Of a stretch of DNA of 64,000 nt, positions 37,801-47,283 are shown in pieces. The translations under genes were made by a program, and so were the position numbers. Positions within the stretch are counted from its first letter, which is position 1; each line of letters begins with the position of its first letter. Source of the DNA: JAPORK01 sp026710285 (GTDB taxonomy: Bacteria; Pseudomonadota; Gammaproteobacteria; Pseudomonadales; Endozoicomonadaceae); assembly GCA_965201045.1 (NCBI GenBank), contig OZ241746.1, forward strand, positions 3,596,001 through 3,660,000, given 5' to 3'. The notes beneath the pieces were generated by a model. That model was not told where the DNA came from. It worked only from the letters and a program-made list of their open reading frames with translations, and did not search any database.

Positions 37801-40413
37801 ACCACACCGACAGGCAATGTCATCACTTACAAATATAATGTACTGGGTCTTCCCGTCAGTAAATGGCTTAATGGTAAATTGCTGGAACAAATACACTACA
37901 ATCCATTCATTACACAACCTGACCAAGTAACTGATAATACAGGTACAACGCTATGGACTTATAGTGATGATGGAAAAGTTCAGCAGTTGATACACCATGA
38001 TGCAGAAAATAATATAAGTGCTGACTATAAAATAACCTGGACTTATGATCAAAACAGAAATGTCATTGCGATGAAAAATCCTTCCGGTGGGCAGACAAAG
38101 ACTACATATGATGATTTTGGACGTATCAGTTCAGTCAGCTATCAAATGACCAATGGTAAAGAGAAGCTGTTATCTGCCCCAACGTATGATGACTTTTCCC
38201 GTATTATTGCAATTAAATATGGTAGTGGCATGGAACGCAGTATTGAGTACAATAATTATGGTCAGCAGAAGTATATCGTGGACAGGTTATCAGGTAAACC
38301 ACTGTCATCATGGCAATATAATTATGATGTTGAAGGCAATATTACCACGCTGGTACATGATGCAGGTGATCAGCAGGCAGTATTAAATTATCATTACGAT
38401 AAACTGGATAATCTGACATCTGTAGTTTGCACTGGTTCGGCAGGATTATCCTTATGTCCAAGGGATACTCATTTTAAAGGTTCAGGTCTTGATAAAGCGC
38501 CTGTTATTACCCGGCAGGATTATACTTTTAATGGTTTAAACCGAATGACAGAATTAAAAGAAGTGTTAACTGATACAACACGGCAAAAAACATTGAATAA
38601 AGTCATCAGTTATGGTTATGGTGACGCTCAGGCCCCACTACGATTGCAACAGATAAGCACTCAATGGAATAATCATACACCCGTTGTTAATCACTTTAGT
38701 TATGACGTAACCGGCAATATGATCACTGATGGTGATGGTGATCAAATGACTTATAATGCTTTTGATCAGATAACACATGTTACAACACCTGATGGAAAGC
38801 AGAGTCAGTATGTTTATGATGGTAGTGAACGTGAAGTCAAACAAGTAATTAACACAAATGATACACGATATATGTTTTATATAGGTAAAAGTCTGGTTGG
38901 TGAAAAAACTGATAATTTACAGCAGAATGAGCATAGTATAACACCTTTAGGTGTAGCCAAAGCAATTGATGGTGTTATTCATGAATATTATGAAAAAAAT
39001 TATAAAAGTGATGTTGCTAGTGTATTAACAAAATCCAATGACCAAAATAGTCTCTGGACTGTTAGTCAGCATAATATCTATAGCCCTTATGGTATGCAGT
39101 GGCATAGCAAGACAAATGCTTCACAGTCTCTATATCTGCGTACTTTAACAGGGTTTGATGGTGAACAACATGATCCGGTTACTGGCTGGCAATTTTTAGG
39201 TGCAGGACACAGGACTTATAATCCGGGTGGACGCTATTTTGTTAGTGAAGATCCTGACGGTGACGGATATGCCTTTGGTAGTAATAACCCCATTATGCAT
39301 ACAGATCCCAGCGGAAATATGCCTAAATGGCTGGGTCCCGTCATGCATGTTATGAAGTATGCAGGTACCCTGGGGATGGCTGCATTACATAAAAAATGGG
39401 CAAATACAGTGGGAACGGCTCTGATGGTTACACTCGCAACGATATCCATAGGTGCAGGATTTGCAGCAGGTGGCTTTGAACCATTGGTCATTGCCGGCGC
39501 AGTAGGTTTATCTGCTGCCGCTGGCAGTGTCATGGTTACGGCTGCGGCGGTACCTGCGAATAAAGGTTTAAATATTGCCAGTGCCGTTGCTGGTGGAATA
39601 GAGATGGGGCTGGCTATAGCTTCTGCAGTAGCATCTGTTGCTGCTGCTGTAAATGCAATATACTCGGGACTCACATCTACTATGAGTTTAGCTGGTGTAG
39701 GGATTGGAGAACAAGAAGCATTATATGCTACTGGTGAAGCTGCCGTAGGGCTTGAGCGAACGCTTCAGGCGACATCAGCTTCAATTGGAGGTTCTGCTGA
39801 AGTGGGAACGGGAGTGAGTGGTGCTACGGTGGAAGCTGAAGAAGCTGCTCCTGTTATAAATATTACGACACAGAGGTTACGAGGATTATTTCCCAATCAA
39901 ATTGAAGGTAGAGGGGATGAGGCTGTATTTAAAATAAGATCATTATCTGATATTGCCCGCGTGATGACAAAGATGCAGATAAATTTTGATTTGCAGAGTC
40001 ATCCGGGAAATCAATTATTTCTGATGCTTATTAAGGCAGAGCGAGAAGGGGAGGGAATCAATTTGAATAAGTTCTGCGCGTTTTTAAATGCTGCAAAAAG
40101 GCTGCCAATTGTAGATTCAGAAGCACAGGTAGGTCCGGAATATGAAGCCATCATGGGTGATACTCAAATTTATTCTGGTTTGTTAACTAACGCAATGGCA
40201 GAAGGAAACGGTGTATTTCTTATTGATCGGGGTTACGTACCCATTAGAATATATGTGGTTCGGTCTCTGCGAGGAAATTGGTCTGCTGTTGCTCCTGCCG
40301 GAACAATGCAGAATCCAGCCCAGCTTAATGTTTTGAAGAATGTAGATTTAGTAGAGTTGTATGAAAACGCACATGTAAATCCATTCGAGGTTAATCCAAT
40401 GATTTTCAAGTAA
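34816..40413 (+). CDS. Secreted RHS/YD-repeat protein, copy 7 (1,865 aa)
   Basis: ATG start with AAGG upstream. The front and the 1,000-1,600 region are nearly the same as copy 6; the middle (~520-900) follows other copies (VKASYSFYQKE as in copy 5, and INASGKAEPDKWK as in copies 2 and 5). DPSGN is at residue 1,497. The C-terminal part is 369 residues, shorter than in copies 1-6 because the Ala/Glu linker after the hydrophobic region is deleted and rewritten (SLAGVGIGEQEALYATGEAA...). The tip ends NPMIFK. Confidence 0.93.
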   Translation: MFSAFFFHTLKNKKIKVYVFLFLLFTINICQASEVISKNRNNTNQLIKQMNHYFENNNSAKNKTNTTDSAKKNHQHKTTLFNAMQGNNAAPWSDAFNFQKVAGTQVDPRTGTFTAYIKTGNLISNLDHGPNINLQINYSSNSRANPDGLGLGWSWNLTHFNPINNQLTTSQGQNFSLQEDHAGHWWPRYHKIRDMQITGNKKTYFTITYINGLKEILNHDGYEVRLEQQDGKGVTFSYIHGTHLLSMITDDLGHKIVLNRKDNCLTVTSYNSDGKPVNIHIRYSNDELKSVTLPDNKHQYEQGIYLSYSLFNFNHLLTHVVYPTGLTKNIDYDCHAAMKMPLFYSSNRHALCVVTSQSVNPGMSQSPMVTRYAYDQINSNNHNYLGFNSGLDIMPGGKGDILFEAPADYTYSTSEDNSLVKIMRTYNKYHLLIDTKLFSDKTEKILVETHSFFCNTEQYDGCAHTRFEDLPVTYTLPLKIETDTWGENSGNPAVDITTQSYDNEGRIVEKTDAYGRREEIKYCPVQGDGFCPAAPPKWSLNVLTESVTHYPSDKKITGSAVLPVKASYSFYQKEPNINKKGYILVLDKQILKAGNYQNTTTRQYYNDPDDYATYGLLKTLTFSEDKKLADTKSSELIREYHYSISTDHKTKTSYSTFGEAGDDQRRSPSVTVSLFTHQTLQMTDASGNNITRYHYDNQGRLVQADSAVGTTFAVSKHYSYSVSPLLNQVVVTSPNGLQQKIIFDKAGRKLEKFTEAINASGKAEPDKWKLAGRVIYDAHGRIAATKAYDYRKNSLNRPKQLTTTYDYTATGRMLRKHLPDGETIVKDYDDPDRCVVSYELNKKGDHSTITIVQGNVLDKPVKQILLPESAGLPLSAKQYCVTGYNLSQAKITTVTYDAWGRKVASTDPAGRTVTIHYNDSGRVSEIIDPTGDKVQNVYNFMGKVVEKWAEPAKDDHRYLLFSAQYNMAGEPVWQAREDGKRTLYTYTSDGKPDTITTPTGNVITYKYNVLGLPVSKWLNGKLLEQIHYNPFITQPDQVTDNTGTTLWTYSDDGKVQQLIHHDAENNISADYKITWTYDQNRNVIAMKNPSGGQTKTTYDDFGRISSVSYQMTNGKEKLLSAPTYDDFSRIIAIKYGSGMERSIEYNNYGQQKYIVDRLSGKPLSSWQYNYDVEGNITTLVHDAGDQQAVLNYHYDKLDNLTSVVCTGSAGLSLCPRDTHFKGSGLDKAPVITRQDYTFNGLNRMTELKEVLTDTTRQKTLNKVISYGYGDAQAPLRLQQISTQWNNHTPVVNHFSYDVTGNMITDGDGDQMTYNAFDQITHVTTPDGKQSQYVYDGSEREVKQVINTNDTRYMFYIGKSLVGEKTDNLQQNEHSITPLGVAKAIDGVIHEYYEKNYKSDVASVLTKSNDQNSLWTVSQHNIYSPYGMQWHSKTNASQSLYLRTLTGFDGEQHDPVTGWQFLGAGHRTYNPGGRYFVSEDPDGDGYAFGSNNPIMHTDPSGNMPKWLGPVMHVMKYAGTLGMAALHKKWANTVGTALMVTLATISIGAGFAAGGFEPLVIAGAVGLSAAAGSVMVTAAAVPANKGLNIASAVAGGIEMGLAIASAVASVAAAVNAIYSGLTSTMSLAGVGIGEQEALYATGEAAVGLERTLQATSASIGGSAEVGTGVSGATVEAEEAAPVINITTQRLRGLFPNQIEGRGDEAVFKIRSLSDIARVMTKMQINFDLQSHPGNQLFLMLIKAEREGEGINLNKFCAFLNAAKRLPIVDSEAQVGPEYEAIMGDTQIYSGLLTNAMAEGNGVFLIDRGYVPIRIYVVRSLRGNWSAVAPAGTMQNPAQLNVLKNVDLVELYENAHVNPFEVNPMIFK

Positions 40414-41343
40414 CTCTCTGTTGACAGCTCAGGGTAAGATCATACTTTGAAAACATTAGTCTTTGAGCATAAGTATCCGGACTATCTTCTGACCTGGATT
40501 GATGGAGGTTTATCTTAAAACCTACTAACCAGGTTTAGGTGTAATAATCCAAAACAGGAGAGATAAAATGACCAAAGATACAGGTAAAAAATATTCAAAA
40601 GAATTTAAACCGTATGCTGTTTACCTTATTATTTCTCAACATAAGCAAAAGTAATTTGTGAGTCTCATTGGTAAAATTATCGATGTGCGGCGTAATGGTT
40701 ATTACCAATAATCATAGTGGAGAGAAACCACTATTTTGTTCTGTTTTTGTTCACAAATATTTTATTTTTTTGCATAATACTATTGCGTACTCCAAAAAAC
40801 AAAACCACAGTATTAATTATTTCTTATCAGGTTTATTTTCTATAAAAGATGATAAACAGGTTCTGAAAAATGATCATCAGACTGTTATTATATGAAATAG
40901 TCAGAATATAATTATCTTGCTATACTACACATCTCAGCTTTAGTTAACAGACAATTTAATGGTCCTCCTGCTGATCTTTTACAAAACTTTATTAAAATTA
41001 CTGCATATGTAAGTGAAAAAGAGTGTACAGAATACAAATCTGTAACGAAAGTATTGGTTTACAACAAAGGCTTTGTGGGTTCAGTCATTTTTAGGAAAAT
41101 AAACAGGAAACAATAATGCACTATTAAATCTATATTTTTTGACAAGGTTGTGAAGCGTTATGCTTTTCATAAAATTGACAGGCTTAATAGTAAACTACAA
41201 AAATTCTCTGATTTTAAAGCTTATCAGACAACCTTTAGGAAACTTGTTCAGGCTAACATCAGGTAACCATTAATTCATGTGCTTATGACTTAAATTCAGA
41301 TTTTAACATTTAATTAGTATCAGAATTTTTATGGGTATTTTCT
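40414..41343. other. 930-bp spacer between RHS copies 7 and 8
   Basis: No intact gene. It keeps the first ~40 bp of the conserved downstream block (GATCATACTTTGAAAAC), then holds an IS3-type relic (40,568-40,711) and AT-rich sequence. The stretch 40,960-41,270 has short open patches but nothing I recognise. It marks the boundary between the closely related copies 1-7 and the diverged copies 8-9. Confidence 0.6.
40568..40711 (+). pseudogene. IS3-family transposase relic
   Basis: ATG 40,568, preceded by AGGAGAG, opens a 28-codon frame MTKDTGKKYSKEFKPYAVYL..., the typical start of IS3 OrfA (MTKxxRRxYSxEFKxEAVxL). After TAA at 40,652 the same frame continues as FVSLIGKIIDVRRNGYYQ, which resembles the start of OrfB (..VLxVSRSGYY..). 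Most of OrfA and OrfB is missing, so the element was internally deleted. Confidence 0.6.
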
Positions 41344-44300
41344 ATGTTAAGGTTATATGGAGCTTTTAATTTTGAAAGCAAGCCAACAAAAAGCTTTATT
41401 TTTACACTTTTTCTGTTGTGTTTTATAACGAATATTTGTCCATCATTTTCTGTGACTATTAAAAGGAAAACTAACGATCAGCAATTGATCGTACCGATTG
41501 ATGAATATACTGAAAATCAACCTAGTACAGATCACAAAGACTTTCCTGTTCAGTCAGACATAAACGATCATACTCATAAAGCGAAATTACTCTATGCAAT
41601 CAAAGATAGTAATACTTCTACTTGGTCTGATGCTTTTAATTTTCAAAAAGTGGCGGGTACACAAATTGATCCGAGAACCGGTACATTTACTGCTTATATA
41701 AAAACAGGGAGTTTGATTAGTAATTTGGATCACGGACCTGATATTAATTTACAGATTAATTATAACAGTAGCAGCACAGCAAATCCTGATGGCTTAGACC
41801 GGGGTTGGAGCTGGAACTTAACCCATTTTAATCCGGCTAATAATCAACTGGCGACTTCACAGGGACAAAATTTTATTTTACAGCAGGATGATGCAGGGCG
41901 GTGGCGGCCCCGTTATCATAAAATCAAAGATATACAGATTGGGGGTGAGAAACAGACACATTTTTTTATCACTTATATCAATGGATTACGTGAAATACTC
42001 AATCATGATGGTTATGAAGTGCGTCTGGAGCAACAGGATGGAAAAGGTGTTAATTTTTCTTATCTTCCTGGTACGCATTTATTGAGTATGATCAGTGATG
42101 ATATGGGACGAAAAATTATCCTCAGTCGTAAAAATAATTATTTGACAGTCACCAGCTATAACAGTAACGGGAAACCGATCAATATTCGTATCAGCTCTGA
42201 TGGAAAGCAGTTACAAAGTGTTATTTTATCCAATCATAAACAAGGAGATGAACAGGGTGTTTACCTGTATTATTCTCCTGTTGGTCATTTGCTGAATCAG
42301 CTTGTCTATCCAACCGGTTTAACGAAAAGTATCCATTATGACTGCCATCAAGCAATGAAAATGCCACTGCTCTACAATAACCGGCAGCAGGGCTTGTGTG
42401 TCGTAACATCACAGGTAGTTGATCCGGGGATGGCACAACCCAAAATGGTTACCTTTTATACTTATGATCAAATCAACAATAATGAACATAATTATCTGGG
42501 GTTTAATGCAGGTTTGAATATAATCCCAGGGGAACAGAAAGATTTTTTATTTGAAGCACCGGCTACTTATACTTACAGGACATCAGAAGACAACGGTCTG
42601 TTACAAACAATCCGTACTTACAATAAATATCATCTGTTGATTGATATTAAGCTATTCAGTGATAAAACAAAGCATCTCCTTGCAGAAACACATAACTTTT
42701 TTTGCCGTAAAGATCAGTATGATGGTTGTGCACATACCAGCTTTGAAGATTTACCGGTTACTTATACATTACCATTGAAAATGGAAACCTATACATGGGG
42801 AGAGCGTTCAGGTTCTCCGGCTATTGATATTACATTGCAAACGTATGATAACAACGGAAGACTTATTGATGAAACGGATACTTACGGGCGTCGTAAAACA
42901 ATAAAATATTGTCCGGTGAAGGGAGATGCTTTCTGCCCGGTTCAGCCTTCCGGATGGTCACTGCATGCATTAACAGAATCAGTTACCCATTATCCTTCTG
43001 ATCAAGTGGCTGGTGCTTCAGCATTACCGGTAACAAAACTTTATAGTTATTATCAAAAAGAGATGAATATCAATGGAGAAGGTTATATTTTAGTGTTGCA
43101 TAAACAGCTATTTCAGTCTGGTCATCAGCAGGATGAAATAATACGACAATACTATAATTATCTTGATAATTATGCTACCTATGGTCTGTTACAAAAACTC
43201 ACACTAACCGGCAAAACACCAGTGGGTAAAAAACCAGAAAAATTAATTCGCCAATATCATTATATTGTCAGTACAGATAAGACAACAAAAACTTCTTATA
43301 GTATCCTGGCAGAAGGTAGCAGGCAGGCACGACGATCACCTGCGGTTACCGTTAGCCTTTTCACTCATCAAACGTTGCAAACAACAGACGCTTTTGGTAA
43401 AAATATCATCCGTTATCACTACGATGATTGCGGACGGCTGATACGGATTGACTCCGTAGCAGGTACGACTTTTGCTGCGAGTAAATACTATCACTATACA
43501 GTATCACCACAGCTTAATCAGCTCATTGTGACCGGTGTTAACAGTTTGCGACAAAAAATAATTTTTGATGGAGCAGGAAGAGAGCTGGAAAATTTTTCTG
43601 AGATGATCAATGCCAGCGGAAAAGCACAGTATAATCGATGGCAACGAATTAGCAGTGTAACTTATGATGCTAACGGGCGTCTTGCTGCAACACACTCATA
43701 CGATTACCGCAAAAATTTATTTAATCAACCCAAACAGTTAATAACAACTTATGACTATACTGCCACAGGACGTATTCTGCGTAAACATCTTCCGGATGGA
43801 GAAGTTGTCGTCAACAATTACGATGATCCTGATCGTTGTATGATCAGTTATAAACGCAATAAAAAAGGAGATCACTCCGTTATTACTGTTGTAAATAGCA
43901 ATATAACAGATAAACCGATTAGGCAGATCTTGTTACCCGAATCGGCAGGTTTACCGCTTTCGGTGAGACAATACTGTACGACAGCAAATTATTTATCCGG
44001 AGCAAAAATAACCACTATTACCTATGATGCATATGGACGAAAAATTTCATCCACAGACCCTGCCGGAAAAACAGTTATTATCCATTATAATGAGCGTGGG
44101 CGTGTGAGTGAGGTCATTGATCCGGTAGGTAATAAAACACATAATGTCTACAATTTTATCGGTAAAGTGGTGGAAAAATGGCTTGAACCTGCCAAAAACT
44201 ATCATCGTTATCTGATGTTTTCTGCACAGTATAACGCAGCAGGAGAGCTACTCTGGCAAGCAGGAGAAGATGGTAAACACACTACATATACTTACACTAG

Positions 44301-46884
44301 CGATGGTAAACCGGATACAATCACGATGCCTGCAGGTCATATCATTACTTACAAATATAATCTGTTGAGACTGCCGGTTAGTAAATGGCTCAATGGTAAA
44401 TTACTGTTACAGATACACTACAATCCATTGACTGCACAACCGGACAAAATGGTTGATAATACAGGTACAAAACAATGGACTTATAGTGATGATGGAAAAA
44501 TTATGCAGCTGATACACTATGCGGTGAATAGTGTCAGTGCTGATTATAAAATAGCATGGGATTATAATGAAAACAGAAATATAAGGACCATCATCCACCC
44601 TTTCGGTGCAAAAGTGAAGGTTGCATATGACAGGTACGGGCGTATTAGTTCAGTGAATTATCAAATAAATAATGCTAAGAAGCAACTGTTGTATACACCA
44701 ATCTATGATGGTTTTTCCCGTATTGTTCGTATTAAATACGGCAGTGGTATGCAACGTAGTATTGAATACAATAGTTATGGTCAGAAGAGAAATGTAACAG
44801 ATATGCTTTCTGGGGAACAACTCTCAGCATGGCAATACCATTATGATAATGTAGGCGATATTACTACACTAGTGCACAGAGCTAATGATCATCAGCAGGC
44901 CGTATTAAATTATCGTTATGATAAACTTAATAATCTGATCTCTGTCATCTGCACCGGTTCGGCAGGTTTGCCCTTGTGCCCACGAGATACTCACTTTAAA
45001 GGTTCATACCTTAACAAAGCACCTGTTATTACCCGACAGGATTATACCTTTAATGCTTTAAACCGAATGACACAAGTAAAAGAAATATTAACTGATGCCA
45101 CACAACAAAAAACATTAAGTAAAGTTGTTAATTATAGTTATGGTAATATCCATGCACCACTGCGCTTACAGCAAATCAGTACCAAATGGAATAATCAGCC
45201 TGCCGTTATTCGTCATTTTAATTATGATATTGCAGGTAATATGATCACAGATAGTGAAAATAATCATCTGACTTATAATGCTTTTAATCAAATAACACAG
45301 ATTATAACCTCTGATGGAAAGCAGAGTGAGTATATTTATGACGGCAATGGACGTGAAGTAAAACAGATTACTGCTAATCATGATATACGCTATATGTTTT
45401 ACATAGGTAAAAAACGGGTGGGTGAACAAGTTAATGATTTACAACACAACCGACATATGATAACGCCTTTAGGTATAGCGAAAGCAATTGATGGTGTTAT
45501 TCATGAATATTATGAACAAAACTATAAGAGAGATACCACCGGTATACTGATAAAAAGTGATGACAGTGATAGTCACTGGATTGTTAGTCAGCATATTATT
45601 TACAGTCCTTATGGTATGCAATGGCACAATCATACAAATACTTCACAACTTCTTTACCTGCGTACTTTAGTGGGCTTTGATGGCGAACAGCATGACCCGG
45701 TTACCGGCTGGCAATTTTTAGGTGCAGGGCACAGGACTTATAATCCGGGTGAGAAATATTTTGTCAGTGAAGATCCTGCTGGTGATGGTTATGCTTTTGC
45801 AGGTAATAATCCCATTGTATATACAGATCCTGGTGGAAACAGACCAGAGTGGGTCAGTTCTGCTATACAGATCATGGGATATGCAGGTAGCCTGGGTATG
45901 TTCGCTTTGCATAAGAAATGGGCAAATATAGTGGGAACAACAGTTATTGCTACACTTTCAACCATCGTTATTGGTGCAGGACTCATTGCAGGCAATGCTG
46001 CTTCACTGGTCACAGGAGGTGGTATATGCTTATCGGCTGCTGCCGGGGGGGTAATGGTTGCAGCCGCTGCTATACCGACAAACAGGGGCTTAAATATTGC
46101 AGGCACTATTGCAGGTATAACACAGATGGCAGTTTCTGTGGCCTCTTCAGGATTAGGTCTTGCGATTGGTGTTTGCACTTGTACAAAATGGTTTAAACAA
46201 GCATTTAGCTTTTATTTAGATTTTTCTGCCATGTTAATATCGGAGGGAGAAGAGGCTGTCATGGGGATAACTGTGCCAGAGGCAGTCATACCTGTTTCCA
46301 GGCTCTCTGCTACAGCCGAAAAACTGATGAAGTTATTTCCTGAGAATATACAGAATCGAGGTGAAACCGCCATGTTTTCTATAGGAGCCCCTGATCAGTT
46401 TGCCAGCATTCTGCGTACCGTAGTGGATAATTTCCAATCAATATCACGTAAAACCACAGATACGATATTTTCAATGTTAGCCTATATGACACAAACAAAA
46501 AGAGCAATTAGTTTAAATAAACTGAGTGAATTTTTGCAGTTTGCATCCTATGATGAATCCCTGACAACAACTTCATTTGATCAATTATCAGGTGGAATAA
46601 AACAATATTCTGTCCCTTTCCGTGAGATGCAGGCAGTAGGTCATTGTCTTATTTTTCAAGGGGATTATGATTTGATGGGAACTCTGGTAAGAAGTGGGTA
46701 TATTGTATATAATCCAGATAATGCCAAATGGTCTGCAACATTCCTTGAGCGTGAATATAGTTTTTTTGCAGTTCGTGAACCTCACATGGATGTTATTGTA
46801 TCAAAGCAGTTTAATATTCCCGGTGATATATTCCGCTGGTTTACGCTGGATGAGGAATCTGTTTTTGGTTTTGCATTCTTGTAA
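41344..46884 (+). CDS. Secreted RHS/YD-repeat protein, copy 8, diverged (1,846 aa)
   Basis: Same architecture as copies 1-7 but with substitutions throughout. The ATG at 41,344 opens a longer N-region before the signal core (FIFTLFLLCFITNICPSFS). YD repeats, the RHS core (GFDGEQHDPVTGW) and DPGGN at residue 1,495 are kept. The 352-residue C-terminal region keeps the ALHKKWAN segment and Gly/Ala hydrophobic stretch, but the end is a different sequence (KLMKLFPENIQNRGE..., then ISLNKLSEFLQFAS) ending FGFAFL instead of AMIF. Its upstream region lacks the promoter block of copies 2-7, so its expression may differ. Confidence 0.92.
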   Translation: MLRLYGAFNFESKPTKSFIFTLFLLCFITNICPSFSVTIKRKTNDQQLIVPIDEYTENQPSTDHKDFPVQSDINDHTHKAKLLYAIKDSNTSTWSDAFNFQKVAGTQIDPRTGTFTAYIKTGSLISNLDHGPDINLQINYNSSSTANPDGLDRGWSWNLTHFNPANNQLATSQGQNFILQQDDAGRWRPRYHKIKDIQIGGEKQTHFFITYINGLREILNHDGYEVRLEQQDGKGVNFSYLPGTHLLSMISDDMGRKIILSRKNNYLTVTSYNSNGKPINIRISSDGKQLQSVILSNHKQGDEQGVYLYYSPVGHLLNQLVYPTGLTKSIHYDCHQAMKMPLLYNNRQQGLCVVTSQVVDPGMAQPKMVTFYTYDQINNNEHNYLGFNAGLNIIPGEQKDFLFEAPATYTYRTSEDNGLLQTIRTYNKYHLLIDIKLFSDKTKHLLAETHNFFCRKDQYDGCAHTSFEDLPVTYTLPLKMETYTWGERSGSPAIDITLQTYDNNGRLIDETDTYGRRKTIKYCPVKGDAFCPVQPSGWSLHALTESVTHYPSDQVAGASALPVTKLYSYYQKEMNINGEGYILVLHKQLFQSGHQQDEIIRQYYNYLDNYATYGLLQKLTLTGKTPVGKKPEKLIRQYHYIVSTDKTTKTSYSILAEGSRQARRSPAVTVSLFTHQTLQTTDAFGKNIIRYHYDDCGRLIRIDSVAGTTFAASKYYHYTVSPQLNQLIVTGVNSLRQKIIFDGAGRELENFSEMINASGKAQYNRWQRISSVTYDANGRLAATHSYDYRKNLFNQPKQLITTYDYTATGRILRKHLPDGEVVVNNYDDPDRCMISYKRNKKGDHSVITVVNSNITDKPIRQILLPESAGLPLSVRQYCTTANYLSGAKITTITYDAYGRKISSTDPAGKTVIIHYNERGRVSEVIDPVGNKTHNVYNFIGKVVEKWLEPAKNYHRYLMFSAQYNAAGELLWQAGEDGKHTTYTYTSDGKPDTITMPAGHIITYKYNLLRLPVSKWLNGKLLLQIHYNPLTAQPDKMVDNTGTKQWTYSDDGKIMQLIHYAVNSVSADYKIAWDYNENRNIRTIIHPFGAKVKVAYDRYGRISSVNYQINNAKKQLLYTPIYDGFSRIVRIKYGSGMQRSIEYNSYGQKRNVTDMLSGEQLSAWQYHYDNVGDITTLVHRANDHQQAVLNYRYDKLNNLISVICTGSAGLPLCPRDTHFKGSYLNKAPVITRQDYTFNALNRMTQVKEILTDATQQKTLSKVVNYSYGNIHAPLRLQQISTKWNNQPAVIRHFNYDIAGNMITDSENNHLTYNAFNQITQIITSDGKQSEYIYDGNGREVKQITANHDIRYMFYIGKKRVGEQVNDLQHNRHMITPLGIAKAIDGVIHEYYEQNYKRDTTGILIKSDDSDSHWIVSQHIIYSPYGMQWHNHTNTSQLLYLRTLVGFDGEQHDPVTGWQFLGAGHRTYNPGEKYFVSEDPAGDGYAFAGNNPIVYTDPGGNRPEWVSSAIQIMGYAGSLGMFALHKKWANIVGTTVIATLSTIVIGAGLIAGNAASLVTGGGICLSAAAGGVMVAAAAIPTNRGLNIAGTIAGITQMAVSVASSGLGLAIGVCTCTKWFKQAFSFYLDFSAMLISEGEEAVMGITVPEAVIPVSRLSATAEKLMKLFPENIQNRGETAMFSIGAPDQFASILRTVVDNFQSISRKTTDTIFSMLAYMTQTKRAISLNKLSEFLQFASYDESLTTTSFDQLSGGIKQYSVPFREMQAVGHCLIFQGDYDLMGTLVRSGYIVYNPDNAKWSATFLEREYSFFAVREPHMDVIVSKQFNIPGDIFRWFTLDEESVFGFAFL

Positions 46885-47283
46885 TTTTGTAGTAACGCAA
46901 ATCTTATCAGACACTGACCCAGTTTTCAGTAAAGTACTCTTCATAACAGATTTAATCTGTAAACTTTTCTTATAGATATTTTTATTCTATGTTTAATCTG
47001 AATGATACAAAACAACAGCCTGAGCTATTTACAATTATTTATGAATCAATGAAAAAAGTGCTAATTTTATTGTTAACCAGTTACCTGAAAAAAATAATAT
47101 AACCATTATGCGAATTTAAATCATCTTTTGCAGGTATGCAAAATACTTTGCATTATTAAATTCCAGTTGAATTAATTTTATGAAAACAAGACTGATATTT
47201 AATTATTAAAAATATATTCCTGCAATTATCATCTATATTAAAAGTCAAATAGAGTCAGAATAACATTTTCACAGCTATTTCAT
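46885..47283. other. Spacer between RHS copies 8 and 9
   Basis: 399 bp of AT-rich sequence with no gene, palindromic element or IS relic that I can see. The conserved downstream block of copies 1-7 is absent. Confidence 0.5.

Noticed and set aside
40668..40895. 75-codon ORF after RHS copy 7
   Set aside because: TTG start inside an IS3 relic; the sense of the region is explained by transposase debris in another frame.
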